A DNA stretch of 64,000 bases, from positions 372,001-436,000 of the forward strand of contig WGMH01000001.1 in NCBI GenBank assembly GCA_016125165.1, read 5' to 3'. Shown here piece after piece: positions 27,189 to 35,843 of this stretch. Below the pieces are notes generated by a model. It saw only the letters and a program-made list of their open reading frames with translations. It was not told where the DNA came from and ran no database searches. A program made the translations under genes and the position numbers. The stretch comes from Alphaproteobacteria bacterium (lineage in GTDB: Bacteria; Pseudomonadota; Alphaproteobacteria; Micropepsales; Micropepsaceae). Positions within the stretch are counted from its first letter, which is position 1, and every line of letters begins with the position of its first letter.

Positions 27189-27503
27189 TCAGATGGCTTC
27201 CTTCAGTTCCTTCGCGGCGCGGAAGGCAACCTTCTTCGAAGCCTTGATCTTGATGGCTTCGCCGGTGGCCGGGTTGCGGCCCATGCGAGCTGCGCGCTTG
27301 CGCACCTGCAGGATACCAAGCCCGTTCAGACGGATGCGCACACCCTTCTTCAGCTGCTTGGTGATGATGGCGGCGAAATCCTCCATGAGGGCGGCCCCCG
27401 CCTTGTTGGTGAGGCCATGCTTCTCGGCAAGAGCATTTGCCAGTTGCTTGGTGCTCATCGTCTCGGTCTTGGCCTTGGTGGCCGATGCGGCAGCTTTTGC
27501 CAT
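27189..27503 (-). CDS. HU/IHF-family DNA-binding protein
   Basis: A 104-residue protein with the family core STKQLANALAEKHGLTNKAGAALMEDFAAIITKQLKKGVRIRLNGLGILQV and the DNA-binding arm RKRAARMGRNPATGEAIKIKASKKVAFRAAKELKEAI. The N-terminal 15 residues (AKAAASATKAKTE) are an Ala/Lys-rich extension beyond the usual 90-residue HU. It compacts DNA or assists other DNA transactions. Whether it is the main HU of the cell or an accessory form cannot be told here. Confidence 0.92.
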   Translation of the reverse strand: MAKAAASATKAKTETMSTKQLANALAEKHGLTNKAGAALMEDFAAIITKQLKKGVRIRLNGLGILQVRKRAARMGRNPATGEAIKIKASKKVAFRAAKELKEAI

Positions 27504-27582
27504 TGAGATTATCCTCTAAGCGAATCAACAGAGAGCCTGATTTTACTGCATTTCAAGCACAGGTGAATCGGGGGAGCGACAT

Positions 27583-27606
27583 AAAAAGCCCATTTTTCGG
27601 GGCTTT
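27583..27606 (-). terminator. Terminator of the ABC exporter gene
   Basis: On the minus strand, AAAGCCC (27606-27600) and GGGCTTT (27591-27585) pair around an 8-base loop, and the T-run continues as TTTTTAT. It begins 44 bases after the ABC gene stop. Confidence 0.7.
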
Positions 27607-27649
27607 GCGGCATCTTGGACTCAAGAGGACCGTCTGGACTGTGGAAAAG

Positions 27650-29485
27650 TCAGGCCGCGTCGATGAAGCCGCCCATCTGGCGGTTCCAGAGGCGGGCATA
27701 GGCGCCACCTTTTGCGAGCAACTCGGCATGGGGCCCATCTTCGAGGATGCGGCCATGCTCCAGATAGACGATGCGGTCCATGCCCGCGATGGTGGAGAGC
27801 CGGTGCGCGATGGCGATGACGGTGCGGCCCTGCATCAGCGTCCACAGCCCTTCCTGAATGAGATGCTCGGATTCGGAATCGAGCGAGGACGTGGCTTCAT
27901 CGAGCACGAGGATTTTTGAATCTTTCACCAGCGCGCGCGCAATGGCGACGCGCTGGCGTTCGCCGCCCGACAGCTTGATGCCCTGTTCGCCGACGATGGT
28001 GCCATAACCCGTTGTTCGCGCGCTGATGAAATCATGCGCATGGGCATCGCGCGCGGCGCGCACAACATCTTCTTCGCCCGCTTCGGGATGCGCATAGCGG
28101 ATGTTGTCGCGCACGGCGCGGTGGAAAACGCCTGGCATTTGCGGCACTTCGGCCACCGCTTCGTTCAACGAATCCCAGGTGACATGCGAGATGTCCTGTC
28201 CGTCGATCAGCACGCGTCCGCCCTGCGGATCGAACTGGCGGCGCAGCAGCTTGACCAGCGTGGACTTTCCGGCGCCGGACGGCCCGACAAGACCGACCTT
28301 CTCGCCAGGGCGGATGAGAAGGTTGAGATCCTCGAAAACATTCTGCCCATCGGGATGGGCAAAGTGCACGTGCTCGAAAAGAATTTCACCATCCTGCACC
28401 GACAACGGCCGGGCATCGGGTGCATCGGCGATCTCATGGGGCTGGGAAACAAGTTCGAGCGCTTCGGTGAGCGTGCCCAGCTGCTCGAAATAGTCGAGCA
28501 TGCGGAACGAAAGCTCCTGCACGCTGCGCGCGATGGAGGAGCCAAGGAAATAGATCATCGCAAAAGCGCCAAGCGTGATGGCGCCGGAAAGCGCATCGAG
28601 GCTCGCAACCGTGACGAGCCCGAGGAGCAGCGCCAGCGTGGCGAACTGCATGAAGGTGCGCATGACGATGAGGAATTTGCGCAAGCGGCGCGAGGCGTTC
28701 ATCTCATCCGTCAGAAAGAACGAGAGAAAGCGCCGCTCATAGGCGGCCTTCGCGAAAGCGCGCACCAGGTCGGCATTGGTGATGGCGTCAATCAGCCGGC
28801 CAGTGGAGGTGGAGACTTCATCGGAAAACGCCTTGGACAAGGACACGCAACGACGCGCCAGCGAGACGACAATACCGAGATAAAGCAGCGTCCATGCGGT
28901 CAGGATGAGCGCATAGGCGACATCGGCCTGATACATCAGCACACCGCCGACGATCACAAGAAACGCCACGCGCACCATATCGAGGCAGAGGATCGACAGG
29001 ATGGAGACGGTCGCCTGCCCCGCCTGCTTGATCTTCTGGCCGAGCTTGCCCGCGAAATTTTCCTGAAAGTAGCGCGGTGAATGGCCGAGCAAGTATGTGA
29101 AGAGATATTTCTGCGCCAGCGCGCGCATGCGCGGCGAGGTCTCGACATCCACCCACTCATAACCGCGATAGATGAAGGCCGACGAAATCCAGATCGCGCC
29201 GAACAGCGCTACCCACGGCAGCACCGCCGACGCAAATGGCTTGTGGGTGCGATAGGCATCGCCAAGCGCGTTGATGAGATGCGAGAGTGCAAGCGGTCCG
29301 AATGCGTCGATCGCCGCGCCGATGGCGGCCAGCGCAACCAGAATGGACACGCGCACGGGATAATGCGTGCGCACCAGAAACCAGATGAACGCGAACGGAT
29401 TGGCAGGCACGCGCGCGAGCAGGCCCGCTTCATCAAGAAGCTCGGGCCTCAGCAGAACTTCATCGGGAACGATATGCCGCGACAT
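27650..29485 (-). CDS. ABC exporter, fused membrane and ATPase domains
   Basis: A 611-residue half-transporter from the ATG at 29485. The N-terminal 340 residues contain about six transmembrane helices (VSILVALAAIGAAIDAFGPLALSHL onward). The ATPase domain has Walker A GPSGAGKST, Q-loop EVPQMPGVF, signature LSGGERQR, Walker B ILVLDEAT and switch His in AIAHRLST. Such proteins dimerise and export lipids, peptides or drugs. The position after rplS is not informative for substrate; the spacer is 94 bases. An in-frame start 72 bases upstream gives no family similarity. Confidence 0.9.
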   Translation of the reverse strand: MSRHIVPDEVLLRPELLDEAGLLARVPANPFAFIWFLVRTHYPVRVSILVALAAIGAAIDAFGPLALSHLINALGDAYRTHKPFASAVLPWVALFGAIWISSAFIYRGYEWVDVETSPRMRALAQKYLFTYLLGHSPRYFQENFAGKLGQKIKQAGQATVSILSILCLDMVRVAFLVIVGGVLMYQADVAYALILTAWTLLYLGIVVSLARRCVSLSKAFSDEVSTSTGRLIDAITNADLVRAFAKAAYERRFLSFFLTDEMNASRRLRKFLIVMRTFMQFATLALLLGLVTVASLDALSGAITLGAFAMIYFLGSSIARSVQELSFRMLDYFEQLGTLTEALELVSQPHEIADAPDARPLSVQDGEILFEHVHFAHPDGQNVFEDLNLLIRPGEKVGLVGPSGAGKSTLVKLLRRQFDPQGGRVLIDGQDISHVTWDSLNEAVAEVPQMPGVFHRAVRDNIRYAHPEAGEEDVVRAARDAHAHDFISARTTGYGTIVGEQGIKLSGGERQRVAIARALVKDSKILVLDEATSSLDSESEHLIQEGLWTLMQGRTVIAIAHRLSTIAGMDRIVYLEHGRILEDGPHAELLAKGGAYARLWNRQMGGFIDAA

Positions 29486-29579
29486 CACTTTGCCCGAAAC
29501 TGCGACGAGGGGCGCGGAGCATAGGCGTCTTCGCGGCTGATGGAAGCCGCTCGGCAAAATTTATTTTCGGTGTGACGCC

Positions 29580-30002
29580 TTACGCGCTTTCGGCTTCGGC
29601 GCGGTCTGCACGTTCGGCGATGCGCGCGCTCTTACCGCGGCGGCCACGCAGGTAATACAGCTTCGCGCGGCGCACCTTGCCCTTGCGAACGACCTGCACG
29701 CTATCGACCAGCGGGCTCCACACCGGGAAAACGCGCTCGACGCCTTCGCCATAGGAGATCTTGCGCACGGTGAAGCTCTCGTTCAGGCCTTCGCCCTGAC
29801 GGCCGATGCAGACGCCTTCGAAGGCCTGCACGCGTTCGCGCGTCTTGGTCTGCTTGGACTTTTCGTCATAGGACGATTCCACGACCTTCACGTTCACCTT
29901 CAGCGTGTCGCCGGGGCGGAAGTCGGGGTGAGCCTTTTCGCTGCCCTTCTTGTCGCGGAGGGCCTGAAGTTGTTCGGCCTCAAGGGTTTGCAGCAAATTC
30001 AT
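29580..30002 (-). CDS. rplS: 50S ribosomal protein L19
   Basis: A 140-residue protein from the ATG at 30002. The L19 core is clear: [18 protein letters not shown], then [38 protein letters not shown], ending in [21 protein letters not shown]. The Ala/Glu-rich tail (ADRAEAESA) is a lineage extension. L19 lies at the interface of the ribosomal subunits. It is the last gene of the ffh-rpsP-rimM-trmD-rplS cluster, 58 bases after trmD. Confidence 0.97.
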   Translation of the reverse strand: MNLLQTLEAEQLQALRDKKGSEKAHPDFRPGDTLKVNVKVVESSYDEKSKQTKTRERVQAFEGVCIGRQGEGLNESFTVRKISYGEGVERVFPVWSPLVDSVQVVRKGKVRRAKLYYLRGRRGKSARIAERADRAEAESA

Positions 30003-30060
30003 GGTCTTCTCCGTGGGCCGAAAAGGCACTCAGTCTCAATTGGAAGGCGGGCCGTATAGC

Positions 30061-30762
30061 CTATGACTTCTTCTTTTCATAGAGGGTCCAGAGGTCCGGG
30101 CGGCGTTCGCGGGTGAGGCGTTCGGCCTCCCCCAGGCGGAAACGGGCAATTTCCTTGTGATTTCCTTGGTTTAGGACATCCGGGATGGGTCGCCCCTCGA
30201 AGCTCTGCGGGCGGGTGAAATGGGGGTATTCGAGAAGGCCGTTCTCGAAGCTCTCCTCCGGCAGGGAAGCCTCGGACCCCAACACGCCCGGGATGAGGCG
30301 GATAGTGGCTTCCAGAAGCGCCATGGCCGCAACCTCGCCCCCCGCCAGCACGAAATCGCCGAGGCTGATTTCTTCCAGAGCGCGGGCCTCGATGGCGCGC
30401 TGGTCGAGACCCTCAAAGCGGCCGCAGAGAAGAATGGCGCCAGGGCCGGTGCTGAGGCTGCGCACCCGGGCCTGTGTGAGCGGGGCGCCGCGCGGCGACA
30501 GATAGATGGCGGGGCGCGTATCGCCTTCCCCGCGCGCGGCGTCGAGCGCGGCGCACGCCACATCGGCGCGCATCACCATGCCCGCACCGCCACCGGCGGG
30601 CGTGTCATCAACGGTGCGGTGCTTGCCGATGCCGTGATCGCGAATATCGCGCACATCGAGCGACCAGAGATTTTTCGAAAGGCCCTTGCCGATCAGCGAC
30701 ACACCAAGCGGCCCCGGAAACATCTCCGGGAAAAGCGTCAGCACGGTGGCGCGGAAGCTCAT
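30061..30762 (-). CDS. trmD: tRNA (guanine-N1-)-methyltransferase TrmD
   Basis: A 233-residue enzyme that makes m1G37 in tRNA using S-adenosylmethionine. Recognisable parts are [24 protein letters not shown], the substrate loop [21 protein letters not shown], the knotted SAM-binding region [15 protein letters not shown] and [21 protein letters not shown], and the C-terminal [19 protein letters not shown]. The ATG at 30762 overlaps the stop of the acetyltransferase gene by 3 bases of ATGA, so this start is preferred over the longer open frame. Confidence 0.96.
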   Translation of the reverse strand: MSFRATVLTLFPEMFPGPLGVSLIGKGLSKNLWSLDVRDIRDHGIGKHRTVDDTPAGGGAGMVMRADVACAALDAARGEGDTRPAIYLSPRGAPLTQARVRSLSTGPGAILLCGRFEGLDQRAIEARALEEISLGDFVLAGGEVAAMALLEATIRLIPGVLGSEASLPEESFENGLLEYPHFTRPQSFEGRPIPDVLNQGNHKEIARFRLGEAERLTRERRPDLWTLYEKKKS

Positions 30763-31211
30763 AGCTCGAGCTTGAAGCCTTCGTGGCTCTGCTGGAAGCC
30801 GAGGCGGCGATAGAACAGATGCGCGCGCGGGCGGCGCTTGTCCGACGTCAACTGGATCAGCTTGCAGCCGGCTTTCTTCGCTTCTTCGACGGCGTGGCGC
30901 ATGAGGATGGTGCCGATGCCTTCGCCGCGCAGCGACGAGGCCACGCGCACGCCTTCCACCAGCGCACGGCGCGAACCCTGACGCGACAGGCCGGGCAGCA
31001 CCACGAACTGGAAGCAACCCACGACGGCGCCATCCTTCTCGGCGAGAATGATGCGGTTCATCCCCTGCGTCTGCATTTCGCGGAAGGCATCGACATAGGC
31101 CTGCGGAATCTGCGCCGCCTGTTTCTCACGCGTCTCGCCGATATCGTCATCGGCGAGCAGTGCGACGATCGTTGGCAGATCGGCTTCGGTGGCATCGCGG
31201 AAGGAAATCAC
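30759..31211 (-). CDS. GNAT-family N-acetyltransferase inserted between rimM and trmD
   Basis: A 150-residue GNAT protein starting from a GTG that overlaps the rimM stop. It has the beta-strand and acetyl-CoA loop typical of the family ([15 protein letters not shown], then [35 protein letters not shown] and HLFYRRLGF). Four-base overlaps on both sides lock it into the translation-factor operon, where most bacteria have rimM directly before trmD. Its acceptor is unknown. A ribosome- or tRNA-related target is suggested only by position. Confidence 0.88.
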   Translation of the reverse strand: MISFRDATEADLPTIVALLADDDIGETREKQAAQIPQAYVDAFREMQTQGMNRIILAEKDGAVVGCFQFVVLPGLSRQGSRRALVEGVRVASSLRGEGIGTILMRHAVEEAKKAGCKLIQLTSDKRRPRAHLFYRRLGFQQSHEGFKLEL

Positions 31212-31732
31212 TCGACGTCTCCCTGTTCCTCGGCGGCTTCGTCGCGCGGCACCGCGATGACGATGCGCCCGGATGCAATGTCGATGGTTGGGGCGAATTC
31301 GTGCGTGAACGGTACCAGCACATCGCCGCCATCGGGCCGCGAAATCTCCAGCACATCGCCGGCACCATAATTGTGGATCGCCGCGAGCGTGCCGATGTGG
31401 CGGCCCTCTTCATCTTCGGCCCTGAGGCCGATGAGATCGGCGTGGTAGTATTCTTCCTGCTCGGGTTCTTCGAGCGCGGAGCGCTTGACGAAAAGCTCCG
31501 TGCCCTTCAACGCCTCGGCGGCGTTGCGATCGTTTACGCCATCCAGCGACAGCACCACGATATCGCCCTTGGCGACCCGCGCGGACGAAATGCGGAAGGT
31601 GCGGCCATCCCTGGCATGCAGCACGCGATAGCGCGCAAGGCTTTCGGGCAGGGCGGTGAAGGCTTTCGCCTTCACCTCGCCTTTGAGCCCCTGCGCGCCG
31701 ATCACGGCGGCCAGAAGGATGTCGCGTTCCAT
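31208..31732 (-). CDS. rimM: Ribosome maturation factor RimM
   Basis: A 174-residue protein with the RimM N-domain (LAAVIGAQGLKGEVKAKAFT, then AEALKGTELFVKRSALEE) and the PRC-barrel C-domain (EYYHADLIGLRAEDEEGRHIGTLAAIHNYGAGDVLEI, then LVPFTHEFAPTIDIASGRIV). It assists late 30S assembly around the 16S head and binds S19. The start lies 5 bases after rpsP, and the stop overlaps the GNAT gene. Confidence 0.95.
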   Translation of the reverse strand: MERDILLAAVIGAQGLKGEVKAKAFTALPESLARYRVLHARDGRTFRISSARVAKGDIVVLSLDGVNDRNAAEALKGTELFVKRSALEEPEQEEYYHADLIGLRAEDEEGRHIGTLAAIHNYGAGDVLEISRPDGGDVLVPFTHEFAPTIDIASGRIVIAVPRDEAAEEQGDVE

Positions 31733-31737
31733 CGCCT

Positions 31738-32100
31738 TTAGGAGGCAGACGCCTCGGAGGCTTCCGCAGCCTTGGCGGCGGCGGCGGCAGCGCGCTCCTG
31801 CGCCTTCTTCTTCGGCTGGCTCTTCTGCGGGCTGTTTTTCACCAGCGGCTTGACGATGCCGGCGTTGGCGAGAAAGCGGTGAACGCGGTCGGACGCCTTC
31901 GCGCCCTTTTTCAGCCAGGCCTGCGCCTTTTCGAGATCGAGGCGCAGACGATCGGCATGATCCTTCGGCAACAGCGGGTTGTAGAAGCCGAGCTTCTCGA
32001 TGAAGCGGCCATCGCGCGGCGAATGGGAATCGGTCACGACGATGGAATAGAACGGGCGCTTCTTGGTGCCGCCGCGCGAAAGCCTGATACGGAGAGACAT
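31738..32100 (-). CDS. rpsP: 30S ribosomal protein S16
   Basis: A 120-residue protein whose first 80 residues are the S16 core ([42 protein letters not shown]). The C-terminal extension is rich in Lys and Ala ([26 protein letters not shown]), common in alphaproteobacterial S16. It follows ffh after a 186-base spacer that contains repeats, and is tightly joined to rimM. Confidence 0.97.
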   Translation of the reverse strand: MSLRIRLSRGGTKKRPFYSIVVTDSHSPRDGRFIEKLGFYNPLLPKDHADRLRLDLEKAQAWLKKGAKASDRVHRFLANAGIVKPLVKNSPQKSQPKKKAQERAAAAAAKAAEASEASAS

Positions 32101-32133
32101 GTGTTGATCCTTCTGTTGTTCAATGTGCGAAGT

Positions 32134-32282
32134 GGGTTCCGCGCGGAGGCGCGGAGACGCGGAGATTTATGCGATCCTCGGAGGCCCGCGCATGCCCCTT
32201 CGAACAGGCGCGCGCCGCGCGCCGAAAACCTTCAATGCCCAGCACGGCCTGATGCTCCGCGCCTTCGCGGCTCCGCGTGCGC
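32134..32282. repeat. GCGGAG-type repeats in the ffh-rpsP spacer
   Basis: The spacer 32101-32286 carries a tandem-like GCGGAG tract at 32141-32165 and an inverted version (CTCCGCG...CTCCGCG) at about 32251-32277. The first tract, led by GGGTTC, resembles the outer end of the repeats around the GIY-YIG gene at 33868 and 34364. The two tracts could pair to form a long hairpin between ffh and rpsP transcripts. Confidence 0.55.
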
Positions 32283-32286
32283 AAAA

Positions 32287-33666
32287 TCATCGCTTGCCTC
32301 CAAAGCCGGGCGGAAGGCCGGGCATGCCACCGCCCATGAGGCCGGAAAGACCGGCGGGCATCCTGCCGCCCATCTTTCCCATCTTCTTCATCATGTCGGA
32401 CATCTGCCGGTGCATCTTGAGGAGCTTGTTGACTTCGCTCACCTCGACACCCGCACCCGCGGCAATGCGCTTTCTGCGCGAACCGTTGATGATGTCGGGC
32501 TTGGCGCGCTCCTGCTTCGTCATCGAGGAGATGACGGCTTCCTGGCGCGTGATGATCTTGTCGTCGATGCCCGCCCCGGCAAGCTGATCCTTCACCTTGC
32601 CAACGCCCGGCAGCATGGCCAGCACGCCCGACATGCCGCCCAGCTTCTTCATCTGCCGCAATTGTTCGGCGAGATCGTTCATATCGAACTCGCCTTTCTT
32701 CATGCGCTTGGCGATGGCTTCGGCTTTTTCCTTGTCGAGCGTTTCTGCGGCTTTCTCCACGAGCGAAACGACATCGCCCATGTCGAGAATGCGGCCGGCA
32801 ACGCGCGCCGGATGGAAGGCTTCGAGCGCATCGAGCTTTTCGCCGACGCCGAGGAACTTGATCGGCGCGCCGGTGACCGCGCGCATGGACAGCGCCGCGC
32901 CGCCACGCGCATCGCCATCGGCGCGGGTGAGCACGATGCCCGACAGCTTCACGCGTTCGTTGAAGCTCTTGGCGATGTTCACCGCGTCCTGACCGGTGAG
33001 GCTGTCGGCGACCAGAATGGTTTCGTGCGGCTTGACGAGATCGCGCACCGCGGCAACTTCGGTCATCAGCTGTTCATCGACATGCTGGCGGCCGGCGGTG
33101 TCGAGGATCAGCGCGTCGTAGCCGCCGACCTTCGCCGCCGCCATCGCGCGCCTGGCGATATCGAGCGGGGTTTGCCCCGCCAGAATGGGAAGCGTGGGAA
33201 CGCCTGCCTGGTCGCCCAGAATGCGCAGTTGATCCATGGCGGCGGGGCGCTGCGTATCGAGCGAGGCCATGAGCACGCGCTTCTTCTCGCGCGTTTGCAG
33301 CAGCAGGCCGAGCTTGGCGGAGGTGGTGGTTTTGCCCGAGCCCTGCAGGCCGACCATCAGGATCGGCGCGGGCGGAGAACCGAGATCGAGCGCGGCGTTC
33401 TCGCTGCCGAGCGTTTCGACCAGCGCATCGTGCACGATCTTGACGATCTGCTGGCCGGGCGCGACCGAGCGGATGACATCGGCGCCGATGGCCTTGGGGC
33501 GCACCTTGTCGAGGAAATCCTTGACGACCGGCAGCGCCACATCGGCTTCGAGCAGGGCCACGCGAATTTCGCGCAGGCCCTCGTCCACATCGGACTCACT
33601 GAGCGCACCGCGCCCGCGAAGTCTGTCGAATGTGGCGCCGAGGCGCTTTTGCAAACTGTCGAACAT
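32287..33666 (-). CDS. ffh: Signal recognition particle GTPase Ffh (SRP54)
   Basis: A 459-residue protein. The N-domain begins FDSLQKRLGATFDRLRGRG. The G-domain has G1 GLQGSGKTTTSAKLG, the DTAGR loop and the guanine-specificity motif TRADGDARGGAALS. The C-terminal M-domain is Met-rich (KMHRQMSDMMKKMGKMGGRMPAG). It binds 4.5S RNA and signal sequences, and docks with FtsY, whose gene is also in this window (42774-43718). It opens the rpsP-rimM-trmD-rplS cluster; hairpins and repeats lie upstream. Confidence 0.97.
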   Translation of the reverse strand: MFDSLQKRLGATFDRLRGRGALSESDVDEGLREIRVALLEADVALPVVKDFLDKVRPKAIGADVIRSVAPGQQIVKIVHDALVETLGSENAALDLGSPPAPILMVGLQGSGKTTTSAKLGLLLQTREKKRVLMASLDTQRPAAMDQLRILGDQAGVPTLPILAGQTPLDIARRAMAAAKVGGYDALILDTAGRQHVDEQLMTEVAAVRDLVKPHETILVADSLTGQDAVNIAKSFNERVKLSGIVLTRADGDARGGAALSMRAVTGAPIKFLGVGEKLDALEAFHPARVAGRILDMGDVVSLVEKAAETLDKEKAEAIAKRMKKGEFDMNDLAEQLRQMKKLGGMSGVLAMLPGVGKVKDQLAGAGIDDKIITRQEAVISSMTKQERAKPDIINGSRRKRIAAGAGVEVSEVNKLLKMHRQMSDMMKKMGKMGGRMPAGLSGLMGGGMPGLPPGFGGKR

Positions 33667-34038
33667 GCCGTCTCGTCACTACCCGTTGCACAAAGCGATA
33701 ACGCCCCAGGGGGCGCACCTGCGCTGCCTGGGGTCGATCCTGGGCCGGGCCCAGGACCGGAAGTCTTGCGGCTTCCGGAATGGCCGGGGATTTAGGCCGG
33801 TGGGGCCGGAATGTCAATTTTCCAGCCTCTCCGCCAGCCAATGGGCTGCGATTGAGACCGAAAGGATGGGTTCACGCGGAGGACGCGGAGGACGCGGAGT
33901 GCGCGGAGGGCTTCATGCCTTCTGCGCTGCTTGCCCATTCGATCAACTCTCACCATGGCCGGGCTTGACCCGGCCGCCCAGCAGCCGCGCGTCCGCGCGG
34001 CAATGACTTAAGCCCGGTGCGACGGCTATCGTCGCTGC
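33667..34038. other. Gene-free spacer with three hairpins and a composite repeat
   Basis: This 372-base stretch has no convincing gene. Three hairpins lie close together just upstream of ffh: CCCCAGG/CCTGGGG (33704-33733), TCCTGGGCC/GGCCCAGGA with a single central base (33738-33756), and CCGGAAG/CTTCCGG (33757-33778). The composite repeat 33868-33967 occupies the middle. The first hairpin resembles the inverted repeat upstream of the TonB receptor. No promoter was assigned. Confidence 0.5.
33868..33967 (+). repeat. Composite repeat, left copy
   Basis: A 100-bp unit that begins with GGGTTCACGCGGAGGACG and further GCGGAG units, and ends with a 25-base block at 33943-33967 (TCAACTCTCACCATGG then CCGGGCTTG). 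The 25-base block is identical, inverted, to 34426-34450. Downstream bases complete a GGCCGGG/CCCGGCC hairpin (33957-33975). Confidence 0.8.
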
Positions 34039-34329
34039 ATGCCAAGCGGCTTCGTCTACATCATGGCCAGCAAACGCAATGGCACGCTCTACACCGGCGT
34101 AACATCCGATATGCCCGGACGGCCATTTGCGCATCGCGAAGGCCGGGGCTCGGAGTTCTGCAAAAAATATGGCGTGAAGATGCTCGTCTGGTTCGAGGAA
34201 TATCCGCTGTACACGGACGCCATCCGGCGCGAGACCAATATCAAACGCTGGAAGCGCGCATGGAAGCTCGCGCTGATCGAGAAGATGAATCCCGAGTGGA
34301 ACGATCTGCTCGAAAGTTGGAACGCCTGA
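34039..34329 (+). CDS. Small GIY-YIG nuclease-family protein flanked by inverted repeats
   Basis: A 96-residue single-domain protein of the YhbQ/UvrC-like GIY-YIG group. The two core strands read FVYIMAS and LYTGVTSD (YTG in place of YIG). The helix with the catalytic-type Arg is in RPFAHREGRGSEF, and the family Glu lies in RRETNIKRWKRAWKLALIE. No other domain is present. No clear ribosome-binding site is seen. Repeat copies lie on both sides, and the right-hand one starts immediately after the stop. Such small proteins are common in alphaproteobacteria and their DNA targets are not known. Confidence 0.88.
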   Translation: MPSGFVYIMASKRNGTLYTGVTSDMPGRPFAHREGRGSEFCKKYGVKMLVWFEEYPLYTDAIRRETNIKRWKRAWKLALIEKMNPEWNDLLESWNA

Positions 34330-34333
34330 GTTT

Positions 34334-34364
34334 CTCTGCGTCTCTGCGTCCTCCGCGTGAAACC
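34334..34364 (-). repeat. Composite repeat, partial right copy
   Basis: On the minus strand it starts GGTTTCACGCGGAGGACG and continues with GCAGAGA units, matching the outer end of the left copy at 33868 in inverted orientation. It begins 5 bases after the stop of the GIY-YIG gene. The inner 25-base block does not follow here directly. Confidence 0.75.
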
Positions 34365-34425
34365 AGTCCTTCGCGCCCGCAGACGCGGTCGCACTGGGTG
34401 GCGTCGATACGCTGCCGCTATCGAC

Positions 34426-34516
34426 CAAGCCCGGCCATGGTGAGAGTTGACAGACTTGGCTAACAGGCCAGCAGGTCTGAAGTCCTCTGCGACCTCCGCG
34501 TCCTCCGCGTGAAACC
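34426..34516 (-). repeat. Composite repeat, full right copy
   Basis: A 91-bp unit on the minus strand: outer end GGTTTCACGCGGAGGACG from 34516, inner block at 34450-34426 identical over 25 bases to 33943-33967. It is the inverted counterpart of the left copy. A further 19-base piece of the inner block lies at 34530-34548, next to the nhaA stop. Confidence 0.8.
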
Positions 34517-34551
34517 AATGGCACCCGACCAAGCCCGGCCATGGTGAGGAT

Positions 34552-35709
34552 TTAAGTCAGCGGCTTCCGCATCAGCACCGCGGCCCCCGCAATGCCGGAG
34601 AGCAGCGAGCCCGCGAAGATGCCGTATTTCACCTGATCGAGCAGCGCTTCGCTGCCGGGATAGGCGAGATACCCGATGAAGAGGCTCATGGTGAAACCGA
34701 TGCCGCACAAAAGGCACATGCCATAATAGCTGTGCCAGTTGGCGCCCTGTGGAAGCTGGGCAATGCCAAGACGGATGGCGGCGACGCTGAACAGCATCAT
34801 CCCGATCTGTTTGCCGAAGAACAGGCCGCAGGCAACGCCGAGCGGCACAGGCTCTGCCAGAACGCCTGCATGAAAACCCGCGAAGCTGACGCCCGCATTG
34901 GCAAAACCGAACACCGGCACAATGACAAGCGCCGACCACGGATGCAGCGCCTCTTCCAGTCGGCGCAAGGGTGCATGCACGCCTGCCCGATGCGCGCGCG
35001 GCTTCAGCGGAACGAGAAGCGCGAGAACCACGCCAGCGAGCGTGGCATGCACGCCGGATTTGAGCACGAAGAACCACAGCACCGCGCCCACCAGAAGATA
35101 GGGCCAAAGACGCAGAATGCCCGCGCGATTGAAGCCATAGAGAATAAGCGCGCAGGCCAGCGCGCCCCCGAGCATCCAGAGGTTCAGATCATGGCTATAG
35201 AACAGCGCGATGATGGCGATGGCGCCGAGATCGTCGAGAATGGCCAGCGCGGTGAGCGCGATCTTGAGCGACGCCGGCACGCGCGAGCCCAATAGCGTGA
35301 TGACGCCGAGCGCGAAGGCGATATCGGTGGCGGCGGGAATGGCCCAGCCCTGTGTCCATTGCGGATGATTTGCCGTGACCGCCAGAAAGATGAGCGCGGG
35401 CGCAATCATGCCGCCCGCCGCCGCAATGCCGGGAAGCGCGCGCTTCTTCCAGTCGGACAATTCGCCTTCGATCATCTCGCGCTTGATCTCCAGCCCCACG
35501 AGCAGGAAGAACAGCGCCATCAGCCCATCATTGATCCAGTGCAGCAGTGAAAGACCGGCGATCTTCTGATGCAACGCCAACAGATAGATTTCGGCGAGCG
35601 GCGAATTGGCGACGATGAGCGCAAACGCCGTTGCCACCATGAGGGCGATGCCGCCAGCGGATTCGGAATGGACGAAGGCGGCGATGAGACGGCGCGGACG
35701 ATCGAGCAT
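34552..35709 (-). CDS. nhaA: Na+/H+ antiporter NhaA
   Basis: A protein of 385 residues from the ATG at 35709, which has an AAGGA ribosome-binding site 5 bases away; ATGs at 35715 and 35739 are alternatives. The ion-binding Asp pair appears in [17 protein letters not shown] and a further essential region in [21 protein letters not shown], as in E. coli NhaA. About 12 membrane helices are visible. It exchanges 2 H+ for 1 Na+ across the inner membrane for pH and sodium balance. Its stop abuts the repeat island. Confidence 0.94.
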   Translation of the reverse strand: MLDRPRRLIAAFVHSESAGGIALMVATAFALIVANSPLAEIYLLALHQKIAGLSLLHWINDGLMALFFLLVGLEIKREMIEGELSDWKKRALPGIAAAGGMIAPALIFLAVTANHPQWTQGWAIPAATDIAFALGVITLLGSRVPASLKIALTALAILDDLGAIAIIALFYSHDLNLWMLGGALACALILYGFNRAGILRLWPYLLVGAVLWFFVLKSGVHATLAGVVLALLVPLKPRAHRAGVHAPLRRLEEALHPWSALVIVPVFGFANAGVSFAGFHAGVLAEPVPLGVACGLFFGKQIGMMLFSVAAIRLGIAQLPQGANWHSYYGMCLLCGIGFTMSLFIGYLAYPGSEALLDQVKYGIFAGSLLSGIAGAAVLMRKPLT

Positions 35710-35843
35710 CACCATCCTTTGCCAAGGAATGCGGGGCATTGCCAGCATTTCCGGCAATATTGCGCGCAATTTTCGCCAGTTTCGATTCAAAGGCGACAAG
35801 CGGTTTTCACGCGGATGCAAGGCGGCGCGCGCTATCCAGCGCC

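Noticed and set aside
33667..33840. Hairpin cluster considered as 4.5S RNA or a riboswitch upstream of ffh
   Set aside because: It lacks the conserved SRP Alu/GNAR-tetraloop features and does not match a known riboswitch.
33868..34548. Classical insertion sequence
   Set aside because: No DDE or HUH transposase is present and no target-site duplication was identified by eye; it is reported instead as a repeat-nuclease association.
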